The notes beneath the pieces were generated by a model. The model was not told the origin of the DNA. It made no database searches and was given only the letters and a program-made list of their open reading frames with translations. Positions 47,422 through 63,655 of a DNA stretch of 64,000 bases are shown here, piece after piece (position 1 is the first letter of the stretch; each line of letters begins with the position of its first letter). Location: positions 6,324,001 to 6,388,000 of the forward strand of contig OZ316898.1 in assembly GCA_973895155.1 (NCBI GenBank). Direction: 5' to 3'. Made by a program: the position numbers and the translations under genes. The DNA comes from Marsupella aquatica. Lineage: Eukaryota; Marchantiophyta.

Positions 47422-50400
47422 ATGGCGCTACCGGAGCCTCTGGTGTTGAAGGCGAATTGTAATGGATGTGGAACGACGACCGATCTTTACGGAAGCAATT
47501 GCAAGCATATGACACTGTGTATCCCATGTGGGAAGTCGTTGGTGGAAACTAGTGGCACGTGTACCGAGTGTAATGTTCCCGTGACTCGTCTCATTCGGGT
47601 AGGTGATATGTTGCCTTCATAAATCGGGATTGCGGAATTTTAAAATAGAATGAGTTCTGAGTATGGAAAATACAGAATATTATGAGGTTTAGGGTTTCGA
47701 GCTTGTCTCTTTCGGTAATGCGGTCTCGAAAGGTGATTTGGGAGATAATTTTAGGGGTCTCTATGTAAGTGCACAGTGGGTAAACAGCAGTTTCTACATT
47801 CCTTCGGTTTCAGCTTTAGGTATGACCCTTTGTTGAAGTGTCTCGTGTTGCATTTTTGGCACAGGAATATAATGTAAAGCATCATGCAGTGAACAAGAAT
47901 TACTTTGTGGGGAGATTTCATCAGGGAGTTCCACACTACTCGAAAAAGAAGAACTCGGAAGCTAGATGGAGCATGCAACACGAGGGACTTCAAGGGAGGC
48001 AGTTGACTGATGCATTGAGGGTACTCTTCTGCTTTGTATGAGTTTGTGAATCGTCGTGTCTGGCTCGAGTTGCGCGACATTTATCCTTAAAACCCAGGAC
48101 GGACAATTACACCCTTCTTCCTCTTGGGCTCAATTGAAGTTAATCTCGGTATTTTATTCTAGATCAAGCAAAGATTTCGTCTGGATGGTGAGATGTTAAT
48201 TGTCCCTTCTCTCTAGCGATGGACACACGTCGGAACTACCCAGACAAGTTTCTGTATATCCCATTCCTTCATACCACTTGACTTTAGTGCTTTACCTCCA
48301 AAGGTTACTACAAGCTGGACTTACTGAGGGTGCCACCCTCCGATTTTGAGAAGAACAGATAATTTATCAGTTGGTTTCCTAACTTTACGAACAATCTGCC
48401 GTTCTCTAGGAAAAGTACAAGAACAAGCCTTGGTTGTTGGAGGATGACATCGGGAAACAGCAGTTCACAGGGCAACTGGAAGGTGGACAACAAGCGACCT
48501 ACTTTCTGCTGATTATGCAAGGATCTGACTTTCTAGCCCTCCCAGCTGGGAATTGGTAAGGATTCTCTATTTCAGGTTGACACGAGTTCGGTGTCTCTGA
48601 TCATAGAATTATGCTCAAATAAGGTGCCTGAGTGATAAGGAATGGGCTAATATCGCTTTAATTTTGAATATCTAGCTTATCTCCCATTCCTAACAAACTT
48701 TTGGTACTTCAGCGTACTACAATCAAATTTGATGTGTTGATGCATTTATATCCAGGTATAATTTTCACAAGGTGGCTCATTACAAGCAACTGACTCTGGA
48801 GGAGGCAGAGGAGCAGATGAAAAATAGACGGAAAACAGCAGATGGATACCAAAGATGGATGATGAAGGCAGCCAACACAGGCGCAGCAGCGTTTGGGGTA
48901 GGTGACAGTGAACAAATTGGAGGGGTCGGTGGATCTGGTGGTCGTGTGAAGCGAGAGGATGAAGATGGCAATGGGGATGATTCTGATAAAGCAGAAGAAG
49001 ACGAGGAAGAGGAAGAGGCACGAAAAAATAGACTTGGTATGAACAAGCCAGGTGGTGACGAAGATGGGGAGGAGCCTGCGCTAGATCTTGACCTTGACGA
49101 CGATGAAGGCGAAAAGGGTGAGCCAAAACAAAATGTTTCCAATTGCGTACTTTCTGTACTCTGTGAAGTTTCAGTGCTATTGTCAATAATTACGTCATTC
49201 TTTTCCTGGATGCATATGTGGGAACAGCGCTGTCTTAAGAGCCTGAGGTTGTGACCATACAGAGCAAATAATGAGTTTACTTGTTCGGATCTCTGTAATG
49301 CTTTGTGCGCGAGCAAGTTTTGCTCTCAATCTGTTCACCATCATGAGTCCATCTTGACGGAACGAATCAGCTCTCTTTTTCTAAAAAAAATTGAAAATGT
49401 TGTGTGTTTGTCAGGTGATGATTGGGAACATGAAGAGACGTTCACGGATGATGATGAAGCTGTTGGCAATGATGCTGACGAAAGAGAGGATCAAGTGAAT
49501 CCTGAAGTACCACCCCCTCCTGAAATCAAGCAGGTCAGTAAAATGAAATCTGACTAACAATTGTCTAACCCTGTACCGCATGCATTTTTCAACTGAGCTA
49601 TGAAAGGGCTGATGAAAGGATGAGGCGATGTTGGAGAGGCTCCCATGGTGGGGTGTTCTGAGATTAGAAAGATTTATAAGGGGTTTCATAAATCTCACAT
49701 GTTCCTTGGAAGGAAAGATACCACGTCTCCTCACTAGTGGCATTTATGTTGTATGATTTGCCCTATATCAGGAGGAGGAGGATGAAGAGGAAGATCAAGA
49801 AAACCCACAAGAAGAACCGGGTGGTTTGAGTAAATCCGGCAAGGAGTTGAAAAAGTTGCTCGGCAAAGCTGCTAAGGAGGATGACTCTGACGGAGGAGAT
49901 GTAACCGATGATGGGACAGATGAGGATGTAAGCTTCTCTCCTGTAAAATATGTTTCTTTCTTAGTTGTCAGTGGATTGCTTCCTGTGGAGACGCTGTCCC
50001 CTGTTATCAATTGTGGTGTATACAAGATTTGCTGTAGAAAGAGTTGTAGTGTAGAAAGACTTTTTTGGATCAAAACAAGGGCCTTTCTAGTTGTATTTAA
50101 TGAATATGTGCAGCCTCATAATAAGTTAACCTTACCTAGATATTTCATATCCACTTGGACTATATCATCGCTCTGTTGATCCCAGCATTGACTAATAGAC
50201 GTTTCGCCCTCAGTGAAATCCAGGTTCATGAGTTGATAACACATTGTTTTGGGTGCTTTTTCAACCAGGTGGATTTGGATAACGAGGATATTGGAATGTC
50301 TCCAGTGCTGGCTCCTACGCGCAAAGAGGGACCAAAAGAGGAGCCCATTGATGGTGGTACTCCAGCAAAAGCTGCACCAGTGGCTAAGTCCACTCCTCCA

Positions 50401-51326
50401 TCTGCCACTGCAGGTAAAAGCAAAAGGAAAGCAAGTACAGCAGAGGAGTCCAAGACAAACGGTGCAGCCGCGGCAAAGAAGGCCAAAACTGAGGTATGTC
50501 ATGGTACCCACGTCATTTATTAAGGGCCTTAAAATCTACGAATGGCGTGAAATCTACGCTGTTATCCCTATCTTCGATAATCAGCAAGAGAGGTTAAAGT
50601 ATCGTGAAGGTGGATTTCGTCTGGATGGTGAGATGTTAATTGTCCCTTGTTCTAGCGATGGACAGCACACTATTGCACTCTGTCCGCGTACAGCTTTGAC
50701 ATTTGTAAAGAGGCTTCCAAAGAATTTATTTATATGCCTTGATCCTATCTAATGCTTTGGCCCAGTGATGTCTTGAGGACTCATTAGAGGAATGTGGAGT
50801 GTATGGTTTTGTATGATAGTTTCATGTGGAGTGAACGTGTTTTCGTATCTCCCGCCGTTCTGATGTGGCTCTTGATACCTCCATTCCAGACGGCTAAAGC
50901 AACCCCACCATCAGCTGCATTGAAGAAGGATGTGAATGCTGCCGTAAATGCAGCTGTTAAAACAGCGCCAACAAACGGGAAGGCACTAGCTAAGCAAGCA
51001 CCAGCTCCCAATCAGGCTGTGACAGAGGCAGAGGTGATGAGAGTCTTGCAACAAACTGGACCAATAAAGAGCACAGATCTTGTGGCGAAGTTTCGTAGCC
51101 GGCTCAAAACTGCTGAGGTGAGAAAGATCTGCAGTTTAAAGGATTATTGTTAGCATTCGTATTGCTAAACTTGTTTCCTCTTCTATTGATTAGTTGTACT
51201 GAAAGCAGCGTTGTTTTGGATACTGCGCAGGATAAGGCGGCCTTTGCAGCTATTCTGAAGAAGATATCACGTATCCAGAAGACAGACGGAGCAAACTACA
51301 TTGTTTTACGTACTATTGCACAATGA
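47422..51326 (+). CDS. TFIIFα: TFIIF alpha subunit (RAP74), 9 exons
   Basis: Large subunit of the RNA polymerase II initiation factor TFIIF. Exons: 47422-47598, 47865-48020, 48410-48555, 48756-49117, 49415-49533, 49772-49927, 50269-50493, 50890-51117, 51231-51326. All introns are GT/AG and the sum is 1,665 nt, 554 residues in frame. ATG 47422 was chosen because the upstream in-frame codon is GTG. The plant-type N-terminus has four CxxC-like Cys pairs (CNGCG, CKHMTLCIPCG, CTECN). The TFIIF-beta dimerisation region follows (KNKPWLLEDD, ATYFLLIMQG, HKVAHYKQLTLEEAEEQM, RRKTADGYQRWMMKAAN). The middle is acidic and Lys/Ala-rich and disordered. The last ~65 residues form the winged-helix domain (EVMRVLQQTGPIKSTDLVAKF, KKISRIQKTDGANYIVL). 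Introns 2 and 7 share a 36-bp identical segment. A telobox-like ggtttagggttt lies in intron 1 (about 47684). Confidence 0.95.
48173..48231. repeat. intron 2 copy of an intron-shared repeat
   Basis: A 36-base run beginning gatttcgtctggatggtgag is identical at 48173-48208 and 50613-50648, and similarity continues through tctagcgatggaca. It lies inside TFIIF-alpha intron 2. The flanks on both sides differ from the intron 7 copy. Confidence 0.75.
50519..50752 (+). pseudogene. coding-like fragment in TFIIF-alpha intron 7
   Basis: Out of frame with exon 7, about 78 codons stay open and read like protein (LKIYEWREIYAVIPIFDN, LKYREGGFRLDGEMLIVPCS, ALTFVKRLPKNLFICLDP) up to TAA at 50750-50752. Part of it is shared with intron 2. 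No family was recognised. It is most likely debris of an inserted gene or element; chance is possible. Confidence 0.35.
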
Positions 51327-55105
<3,779 letters not shown>

Positions 55106-57499
55106 GGCTCAAGAATAGTTCTGCAGGATTGACCGAGTTTCAGATTCATGGATGAGTTCCTGCTGTGGGGGTTTTGCGAAAATATTAGGCTTCAGTTCTG
55201 GTAGGTGGGGGAATTTTGCCTTATAATAACTGCGAGAAATTATGCTTTGTTTGGAGATTTTAGTTGTGAGTGATTGTGTCCATTTTGATCTCCCCCCGAA
55301 TTGCACAAACTTTACACAAATTGCTAATTCAGCTGGAACTGACCGGCTCATGGTTTTGCAAACATGGCGTCTCCATATGACGAGTCGACTCATTCATCAA
55401 TGCATGATAGTCCACGGCCAGTTTGTATGGTCAATGCTTTGCCACTAGATTTTGCAGAATTGCTCCAAGGGTTACTAACTGACTGCTTATTGTGGAGAGT
55501 CTTTGACATACTATCGTGAGCGTGCCAATGAATCCTCAGCAGTAAATCGATTTCCCTGCTTCCAACAGTCCTGCAAATATTTAAGTTGACATAAGGTTAT
55601 GACAATTGTTGTCATCATGTCATTTCATTTCTAGAGACAGAGACTCTCGAACAATGAATGGATGTACTTTCAATAATAGGGAATCTTTGTGAGGTCCTCA
55701 CTCCATTTTACAGGAGCAATTTGTCTACCTAGCATTTTGGTTACCCGGATCACTTTTTGTGCACATCAATACACATTTCTATCACATGCAAGCAATGGTT
55801 TCGACTGGGGCCAAATTTCTATAAAGTACAAAACCCACGTGTACAATTGTGCATGCAAGAAGTAGATTCAACCGGTGCCAAGGTTCGTTATTCTCCGCCA
55901 GGGAGATCACCTGGAATGTTTGTGGAGTCGTAAAACACACAATGGGGAATTTACTCCTTCTACTTTGAACACACTTGGATGGTCACTAACGTTACCTCTC
56001 AATGTTGCAGATTTCCGGTTGAAATGTTTTTGGTAGGTTCCAGATTTGTTAACTAGTTTTGAGGGTGGAGTCTGTTGCTTGATTAAGATTTCTATCAAGC
56101 CATCCTTCAAACATCACTCTCTCTTTTGTATTTTCTCTGAATTTGAATTTTATTAGACGTCTTTAATTTTTCAATAAACATGCATTTTACTCATCCATAA
56201 TGGCACTTGGCATCCCGTGGACTTTGGTGAGTTGTCCTCATGTTTGTATTTACGAATTTTATGCACTATGTCTTCATTGTGATGATTGACTTCTAATCTT
56301 CAACTCATTCTCGCACACTAAATTTGCATATCTAGTAGCACATTTGCATGGTCAAAACAACCATATTGCTGCAATGGATACAACAAGGTTGCAAAGATAT
56401 ATAAGATGACTCAACAACTTCCTTGTCTCAATTACATTTTGCCTGTGTCACCTGCATAGTTTCTGCCTCTACCTATGATGGTGAACATCTGCTTTATTGA
56501 TTATAAAAAATCCTCTCCCTCGAACAACTGTTCTCCTCTGTCATGAAAAGGCTAAGGCCATGCCGAAATGTCAACAGGCCCTAGAACTGGTTATGAAAAT
56601 CCAACCTGGCAGTGGCTTACATTGAGCTAGAAAAAGGTCATCCATTGGCGTACTCATAGTGTTCTGGGTAGTACATGTTTTAAGTCCGTTCTTATGTAAC
56701 CTACTGTAGTTTTAAGTAAATATTTAATTTTTTCTGCATCCAAAACAGGAGGCCTGGGGGGCACTGTCAGACAAAGAAAGGGCAGGACATTATAGGGATC
56801 TAATTTTACGGCAAACAACATACATTTTTTGGTCTTACAGGCTGTGCAATTAGTAGTATTATCTGTTGCCTCACCTGCATTTCTTTACCTTGTTTTGATG
56901 TCTTTTTGCAATATGTACACAATCATGGGGCTAGTGAAACTTACTATTACAAACTTCTGATATCTAGTAACAATACCATGCTCAAATGTCTTCATATAGA
57001 GATCTGATTTTACCTCCGTATACATAGTATTGTATACTAGCTCCGACTACCCGTTCTTTGAACGTCAATAGCGATGAGGACCAAAAAGTGCTTGAGACAA
57101 AATAGATTTGAGAAAATAATAAGAATAGTGTATCAAAAGACAAAGGGAAACCTCACTTGAGAAATTTTTCCACCAAGAGTCAAAACTTGATGGTAAAATG
57201 GTTCAAGTGGGGGAAAACCCTAAAATTTATTCAAATGGTGGAAATCTGAACATAAGGTATGTTAGATGGCTTGTAGATGTCAACATGACATAGAACAATA
57301 ATGTCATATGACAGCCACCATGAAATAGTTCATTGTAGACTACACATCTGCTTGAATATCTAGAAGTGCTCCATTTGCTTGGAGTGTGGAACCAACCAAG
57401 CAACCAAAACTACAACTGCAAAAACACCCAAAAGAAGAAGCCAAAAGAACGGTCATAGGAGGAAATCAATTGCAATAGATTGAATGCATCTAGAATGAT
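55106..57499. other. intergenic, AT-rich, nothing recognised
   Basis: AlaAT 3' UTR at the start, which repeats a few words of the CDS end (ttcatggatgagttcc at 55082 and 55146, and a gtttcagattcatgg-type phrase). The remainder has only short frames without features. Part of it may be the 3' portion of the copia element that follows on the minus strand. Confidence 0.4.
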
Positions 57500-60370
57500 G
57501 GAATATATATCTAGAATGATGGTCTCACATTGCTTGAGACCGTAGATGGACCTTCATAATCGGCAGACCAGTTCTTCGTGCCCTGGAATAATAAAACCTG
57601 GTTGTTTCATGTAAATGAGTTCTCATAGGGTGCTATTGAGGAACGTCGTTACTACGTCCATATGCAATAGGGGCCATCCAAGTGCAACAGCTAGAGCAAC
57701 TATGAGACAAATTGTTGACCATCTAACCACCGGGCAAATGTTTCATCATAGTCGAGCCCTTCTCTTTGTTCGTTGCCACGGGCCACTACTCGGGCCTTAA
57801 ATTTTGAGTTTCCTGCATGGTCAATCTTCTCCCTTAGTACCCATCAAGCAGTAGGGCCTTCTCCCCCAGAGGAATATTGACGAGATCCCATGCGCCATTT
57901 TTCTCGTGGGCTTGAAGCTCTAGTTGCATTGCCTCAATCCAGCAAGGATCCTGAAGAGCGTCACTGAGTTGGATGTCGTTATTGGAGTCAACAATGAGGG
58001 TTGTGCAAAGTGCTGAGATTTCAGCTTTGAGTGAGACATTCAGAAAGTCATCATATTTGCGAGGGAAGGAGGTTAGATGCCCAGAGGGAGGTCGTGTGCA
58101 TTCAGGATTGCGGTGGCAAGCACGTCGGAGTGGTGTTGGGGGAAGGTCCTGGGGTAGATCTAGAGAGGACTCTGAGGTAGCATCATGAGACACAAATGGA
58201 TCAGTCGGTAGAGAAACAGGATCAATGGGATTCGGAGGAACTATGGAGTCGTTGGAGGGCTGTGAGTCGGTAGCATCAAATGAAAACAGATCGAATAATT
58301 AGGCTTTCAGAGTGGCCCGTTGGTGATGGAAAGAAGTCACCAGGAGTGGACTCGTGACCAACAATTACGTTGCAAGAGATGAGGATTTTTTGAGTGGCTG
58401 GGTCGAAGCCCCGGTCAAAGCAGAGGTAGGCCTTGCTTTGGTCATGATAGTCGAGTAGAACGCATTTGATGTTTTTGTTTGGCTTCCAGTTTGTTGAATA
58501 AGGCTGAAGGAACGTGGACATATGTTGTGTTGCCTATGATCCAAAAGTGGCTAAGCTCAGGCTTTGTAGATGTCAATCATTCAAATGGTGTAGAGAGATT
58601 GAGAGCTCGCACGAGTGATGTAGCGGTTGTTGATGTGATTGGCAGTGCGAACTAATTCCTCCCAAAGAAATGCAGGAGCGTTTGACCCAAAAGACAACAA
58701 TCTAGCAATATAGTCGCGGAACTCGACTACCTTAACACTTAGCTCCGGCGTCGCTGACTCCGACGCCAAGCTCCCTTATGGTCCAGGCCCGGATAGGCCA
58801 TCCGGGGAGGACTTAGCATGGGGAGACTTGTGGGCAATGAGACGTGGCACTAGCGAGGCAAGGGCCAAGCTGGGGACACAAACTAAGGACTTGGACTAGC
58901 CTATGGCTGATCGGGTCAAGGGGAAATGGGCCGGGCTCATGGATGGCCGTCCGGACCGTCGGATGGGCTTTGAGTTCTGAGGGCTTGGAAGTGAGCTCCT
59001 CTTGGGCCCAAGGCCAATGGAGTGGACGCCATTGGCAACGGACGCTTGGGGCGCAAGTTGCCCAAGCCGGGTTGGGCCGGTTGGGGGCCCCTAGCGGCGA
59101 TCAGACCTGAGGGCCTAGGCATGAGCATTGGGTCGGCCCGGTCACAACGGGCTAAGGCACTCCGCTTGCGGATGCCTATCAAGAAAGTTATGGGCATTGC
59201 CAGTTGGTGGCGCGCCCATTATGCGCGATGGGATCCGGGTTGGGGGCCAAATGTTTAGGGACCAAAGCTGGTCCAGGGGTGGCAGGTCTCCAGAAGCATA
59301 TATGAGGGGAGTGGTGTCTCCCTGAGGGCTAAGGGCGAGACGAAGTCGTGAGCCGCGGCGGTCGCGACACTAAGAGAAACCGCCAAACGGAAACGGTGAT
59401 ATCTTCCCAATGGGAAGTCCGTTGGAGGACTTCTTAGGTGCGTTGGAAAGCTCTTGAAGCTCAGCTGGGTCTGGAGGTGCCACGGGTTCTCATGGTTTGC
59501 GGGTGTTAGCTCGCCCGTTTGCCAAATCCTGCCGAATAGCAGCCAAGCCGCGTTCAGCCTCCCAAGGGAGCTTGCGTGGGGGAGGCAAGGCCAAGTGGGT
59601 ATGGAGGCTGAGTCCCAAGGGCGCTCGGTCCCTAGACCATCAGTGGGGAAAACCGGGAGTCGGTGTTAGAGTCGGGGCCGTTCTGGTCCCGGCGTGTTGA
59701 GACAAGCTTGGGACAAGCTGTAGGACAAGCTACGCTATTTGGGCCATGAGCATGTCCTGAGGTCAGGGCGGTCAGTTGGTGATGGATAGGTACGTGGGGG
59801 AACCCGGGCCGCGCCCAAGGAAGGAGCTGTCCTGGACGGACAGTGGGTGTGGGTTCTGGTTCCGGCTTATGGCATCAGGAGGACCTATCGCTGACTTATT
59901 TACCAACGTCTGTTGAGCTTGAGTTGGGATGCTAGACTTGGCAAGTTCTAGATCCTGAAGGGTTACTTACCGAGGTACGTGGTGGCTTGTGCAGACAGTG
60001 AGGACCGTTGAGTAGCAGTCGTGTAGGAGAGCAAGTGCGGCTTCGTATGGGAGGGGCCGCTGGAGGTGCAAGGGGCACTAGGGTGCTTTCTCGAGGTATT
60101 CCGTGGAGGCGTTTGGGCACCAGGGGCACTTAGGCATGAGTGCTGGGATTGGTGAGGGCGCTGGGTGGCGAGGTTCACCACTAATATCCAGGAGGGTGCA
60201 ATTCTTCCTTTCAGCAACCCCATTTTGATGCGAGGTTCTAGCAACAATCAATTGACGAGATATGCCATGGGTTAGGCAGAAGGAGCAAAATAGCTCAGAT
60301 GTGTACTCCTGTCACTTGCCTATCCAACGATTAATACGTGCAAACCGTACTTTCCTTCGCTTAAACCGTT
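57500..60370 (-). mobile_element. decayed Ty1/copia retrotransposon pol, interrupted
   Basis: Read on the minus strand the order is integrase then reverse transcriptase. At 60370-60183 is the end of the integrase core (SELFCSFCLTHGISRQL, then HQNGVAERKN). At 58711-58580 it continues with FLWEELVRTANHINNRY, and at 58520-58340 comes the copia integrase C-terminal pattern CVLLDYHDQSKAYLCFD. At 57960-57860 the reverse transcriptase starts (WIEAMQLELQAHEKNGAWDL). It runs on with stops and shifts (LLHMDVVTTFLN, then SIYGLKQ) to about 57500. Several stop codons and frame changes make it inactive. No LTRs, gag or RNase H were recognised. The integrase is split by a 1.47-kb insertion. Confidence 0.85.
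58712..60182. mobile_element. 1,471-bp GC-rich insertion with 5-bp target duplication
   Basis: The copia integrase is interrupted exactly here. AATAT occurs on both sides (58707-58711 and 60183-60187), and the two integrase halves are in the same frame across one copy of it. The insert's ends are weakly inverted: agtcgcggaactcgactacc at the left and the reverse of gg-tggcgaggttcaccact at the right share about 13 of 20 bases. It is much more GC-rich than its surroundings. Its open frames (60-95 codons on both strands) have no known domain. It is a non-autonomous element of unknown class, younger than the copia copy. Confidence 0.75.
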
Positions 60371-61900
60371 GGTATCATATTACGGGGTCGTGGAGGGACG
60401 CTATTTGAAGGATTTTCACACCTAAGGATGAGTATGTTTGATTCCGCTCCCGGAAGTGTACTTTTTGATCAAGTCTACCGACTGGTCTCTCCGTTTTTGA
60501 TCAAGTCCAAGGGACTGGTCCTACCATCTACAACTCATGCCCACCGGGTGAGTGCTGTCACCACCCCCCTCTCATGGGCAAGCATACAAACGTTTACAAT
60601 AAGGTTTGAACACTAGTGACAAGGGCAAATGTTTCCACAATGAAACCGACCACATGCACTAGGGGAGGAAAACAAACAACACAAGCAATAACAAGTGACA
60701 CACAAAATATTGGAACCTCAAGCCAAATCCATATCTCTTGGTGTTTCCCGTAACACATGCAAGGGCAACCCGGCCTCCTGCCGTCTGCCCAACTCCTGCC
60801 TCCCTGGGACAAGTGCTACGTTCTCCACCTCACTACTGTCGTATGCTAACAAAAGCAAATATCATCGAATATATGCTAAAAACTCGGTGTTCGTTCCCGT
60901 GGAAGAACAAGAATGGGATGAAAAGATGTTTTAAAGTGTTTTGAGTGGTTTAAAGATGGTACTCAACATCTATAAGAAAAATAGAATCTTAAACAAAACA
61001 CAAGGAATTAATAAAATAAGAACAAAGTGACATTTGCTGTATAACAGAATCTTAGAGCTTTTAGAGGTATAGTTTAGCAATATTTAACTCCGTCACCATG
61101 TCTTAAGAAAGAGCTATGGCATTATTTGAGACGTTGATAAGTCAAACATAACCTTGCTATAACTGCTCTCTAGGTTTCTATCATAAATCTAAGTTTAAGA
61201 AGTGTCTATGCTCACAAAACCCAAGATAAGTTTCGGATTGTGTATATAGTAGTGTGTCATTAAAATGCCGGCAACATGTTTCCTTCTTCAGCGATGCGCA
61301 ATTCCAAAGAAAAACTAATGCACATTCAGTATACCACAATGGTACTTCAAATCCGTGAATTAAGAATGTCGCTACTTCTTAATCTATAGATTTCTCTTTT
61401 CTTGATTTCATGCAATACTTATCTTCCAAAGATAAGTCCTTCATGTAAATACAGAAATGGACAACAAATGTTGTAGTTTGGATTAGGCACCGACCAACGG
61501 ATCTTCTAATACATTCCACAAACTGTATTTTTATGGGTTTTACTTCTTACGGTAATTGCAACATGCATTACCATACGAAGGAGGGGTAGACTCCTAGCAC
61601 AAGTAATCAAATTCCAAGGTATGCAAATCTTCCTTGCAAAATTGCACTACACGTACAAGGGACAAAACTCCAAGATGAGGAGATGCAAATAACTATCCAC
61701 ACTGGCTCAAAATGAGACTGGTATCACAATAAATACATGAGATCGCTCACGGGCTAAGGAGAATGAAGAGACATGCCTCTTCATTTCCTAAGTCTAAACT
61801 AAGTAAAGTAAAAGTCAACTTTGACTAAGGGATAGTCAAATGGTCAAAGCTAAGTAAAAGTCTACAAAATAAAATACTAATCTCATACTATAATAGGAGG
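60371..61900. other. intergenic, AT-rich, nothing recognised
   Basis: Short frames only. tttttgatcaagtc(t/c)a...gactggtc is duplicated at about 60464 and 60496. The right half (60950-61890) is AT-rich with no features. Confidence 0.4.
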
Positions 61901-61959
61901 AGGGTCGAAGCTCGCGTCCTACTGCCGGCCGCCATGGACGTCCCTCAAAGAAAACTGGA

Positions 61960-62245
61960 GAAAAAGGTTTAGGCCGGCGCGGACGTCACATTAGGTCGTG
62001 GCGGGGTGGACGTCCCGGACGTCCCTACGTGGAGGCCGTCCAAGACGTCCTCGAGTTTTTCATGCGGGCCGGCGCGGAAGGAGTCGGCCATCCTTGCAAA
62101 AAATGGGTGCCGTCCCGGCCGTCCCTGTGTAGAAGCCGTCCAATCCGGCGCCGTCTTTGCCGTCTTTCGTGAGGAGGCCGTCCAGGACGGCGCCGCCCCG
62201 GCCGTCCCTGCGAGAAAGCCGTCCAGGACGTCACCTCATTTTTGA
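61960..62245. repeat. GC-rich irregular tandem repeat
   Basis: Words such as gccgtccaggacg(t/g), ccggccgtccctg and gaggccgtcca recur every ~45-60 bp from about 61980 to 62235. Frames read through it on both strands are repetitive (ARKPSRTS, RPGRP) and judged artefacts. Confidence 0.7.
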
Positions 62246-63330
62246 AGCTCCTTTCAACTTCTTGCCATCTTGACGTCTAATATGTGAAAACCAGAGTAGC
62301 CTTGACGTCTTCCAATGGTATCCTTACCCATTTGAGCTTATACTAACTTAAATTTGCTTAAAGGGCCTTATAAAAACTTAAAAATTTTAAAATTTTATGG
62401 TTTTGATACTTTAACTCTCTTTTTGGAATAATCACCTAATTACAACTACTCTGGCTTGAACTTCACCTAATCGGTGCGCTACTCACAAAAGCTACTCAAA
62501 AGCATCAAAGCACTATGCTGAGTTCCCCCCCTCACTACTTCGGGGCTCTCCCCCTAAATACCGAAAAAACCACACCAAAGCACCCCTCATGGGGTCACAA
62601 CGATGGCGGCTACCCTAGCGGCGCCGCTAAAACCCTGCACTAAGAAATCCCTAAAAAAGGCATGCGGCACACACATGCTGCTAAAACCCTAAACCCTAAA
62701 CAAGGGGCCGACGGTGCCTTCGACGGCACCCCAACTGTACACAATGAACCCTGAAATTCCAAGGCACCCCACAATGGCCGAAACTAGGTGCCCTATCAAT
62801 TGTACTTTTGAGCTCACCCTTGGATAGCCCTTCTCCTCCTGATCCCGAATCACTCAGCTGCACTCGCAACGGACATCGGACGCGTGAGTTATGGTCGTTT
62901 CTGTATCGCGAAAACACAATTTCGCCGGGCCATAACTTGCTCATCCTGGCTCCATTTGAGGAGCGCTGCCTCTTGTTGGAATCAGCTCCGCGAGCTCTTT
63001 CCAACAAGCCCGTGAGTGACCCCTCACAAAAAAGTTGGAAATGCAGAGGCCGTACAACCACATCCGTACGACTATCTACTCCTCTTCTTCACTCTCGGTA
63101 CCCCGGCTTGTGCCCCATGAGTGGGCCTCCTCTTCATCACTCATGGGAGTGAGTGCCACCTCACTTTTCTTCTTCTTTACCGGGGTACTCTTCGTGCTGC
63201 CGCTCCCTTGCTGCCTCAAAGTGGCCAAGGCCTGTCACGCCTTGATGTACCCCTCACCAATGGTGTCTTTCCATAGGGTAGCCTCTTCTCCGGACCGCAA
63301 CTCCAACGGTAGAACTTGCCCTGTGGCCAT
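62246..63330. other. intergenic, retroelement-like non-coding DNA
   Basis: Around 62680-62702 is a short telomere-type run (ccctaaaccctaaac). 62925-63010 reads ccataacttgctcatcctgg and gaggagcgctgcctcttgtt, a style often met in plant LTR-retrotransposon untranslated DNA, but no pol domain or LTR pair was found. Confidence 0.35.
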
Positions 63331-63655
63331 GGGCTGTGGGTGCCAACCCACACAACCAAGATGAATCGGCTACAAGCCGCGGGCTGTGGGTGACTACCCA
63401 CGCAACCAAACTACAAGAGGCCACAGGCCGTGGGCTGTGGGTGCCAACCCACCCAACCAAGATGAATCGGCTACAAGCCGTGGGCTGTGGGTGACTACCC
63501 ACGCAACCAAACTACAAGAGGCCACAGGCCGTGGGCTGTGGGTGCCAACCCACCCAACCAAGATGAATCGGCTACAAGCCGTGGGCTGTGGGTGACTACC
63601 CACGCAACCAAACTACAAGAGGCCACAGGCCGTGGGCTGTGGGTGCCAACCAACC
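63331..63655. repeat. 101-bp tandem repeat, just over 3 copies
   Basis: gatgaatcggctacaagcc starts at 63360, 63461 and 63562, an exact 101-bp period with near-identical units. Each unit itself holds two related halves (gtgggctgtgggtgccaacc and gtgggctgtgggtgactacc). Open frames on both strands of 60-100 codons are the repeat translated. Confidence 0.92.

Noticed and set aside
48746-49316. 146- and 178-codon minus-strand frames
   Set aside because: Antisense of the acidic TFIIF-alpha exon 4; Ser/Pro-rich simply because GAG/GAT codons are read backwards.
58844-59700. Open frames in the GC-rich insertion (64-94 codons, both strands)
   Set aside because: High GC lowers stop frequency; no conserved motif in any frame.
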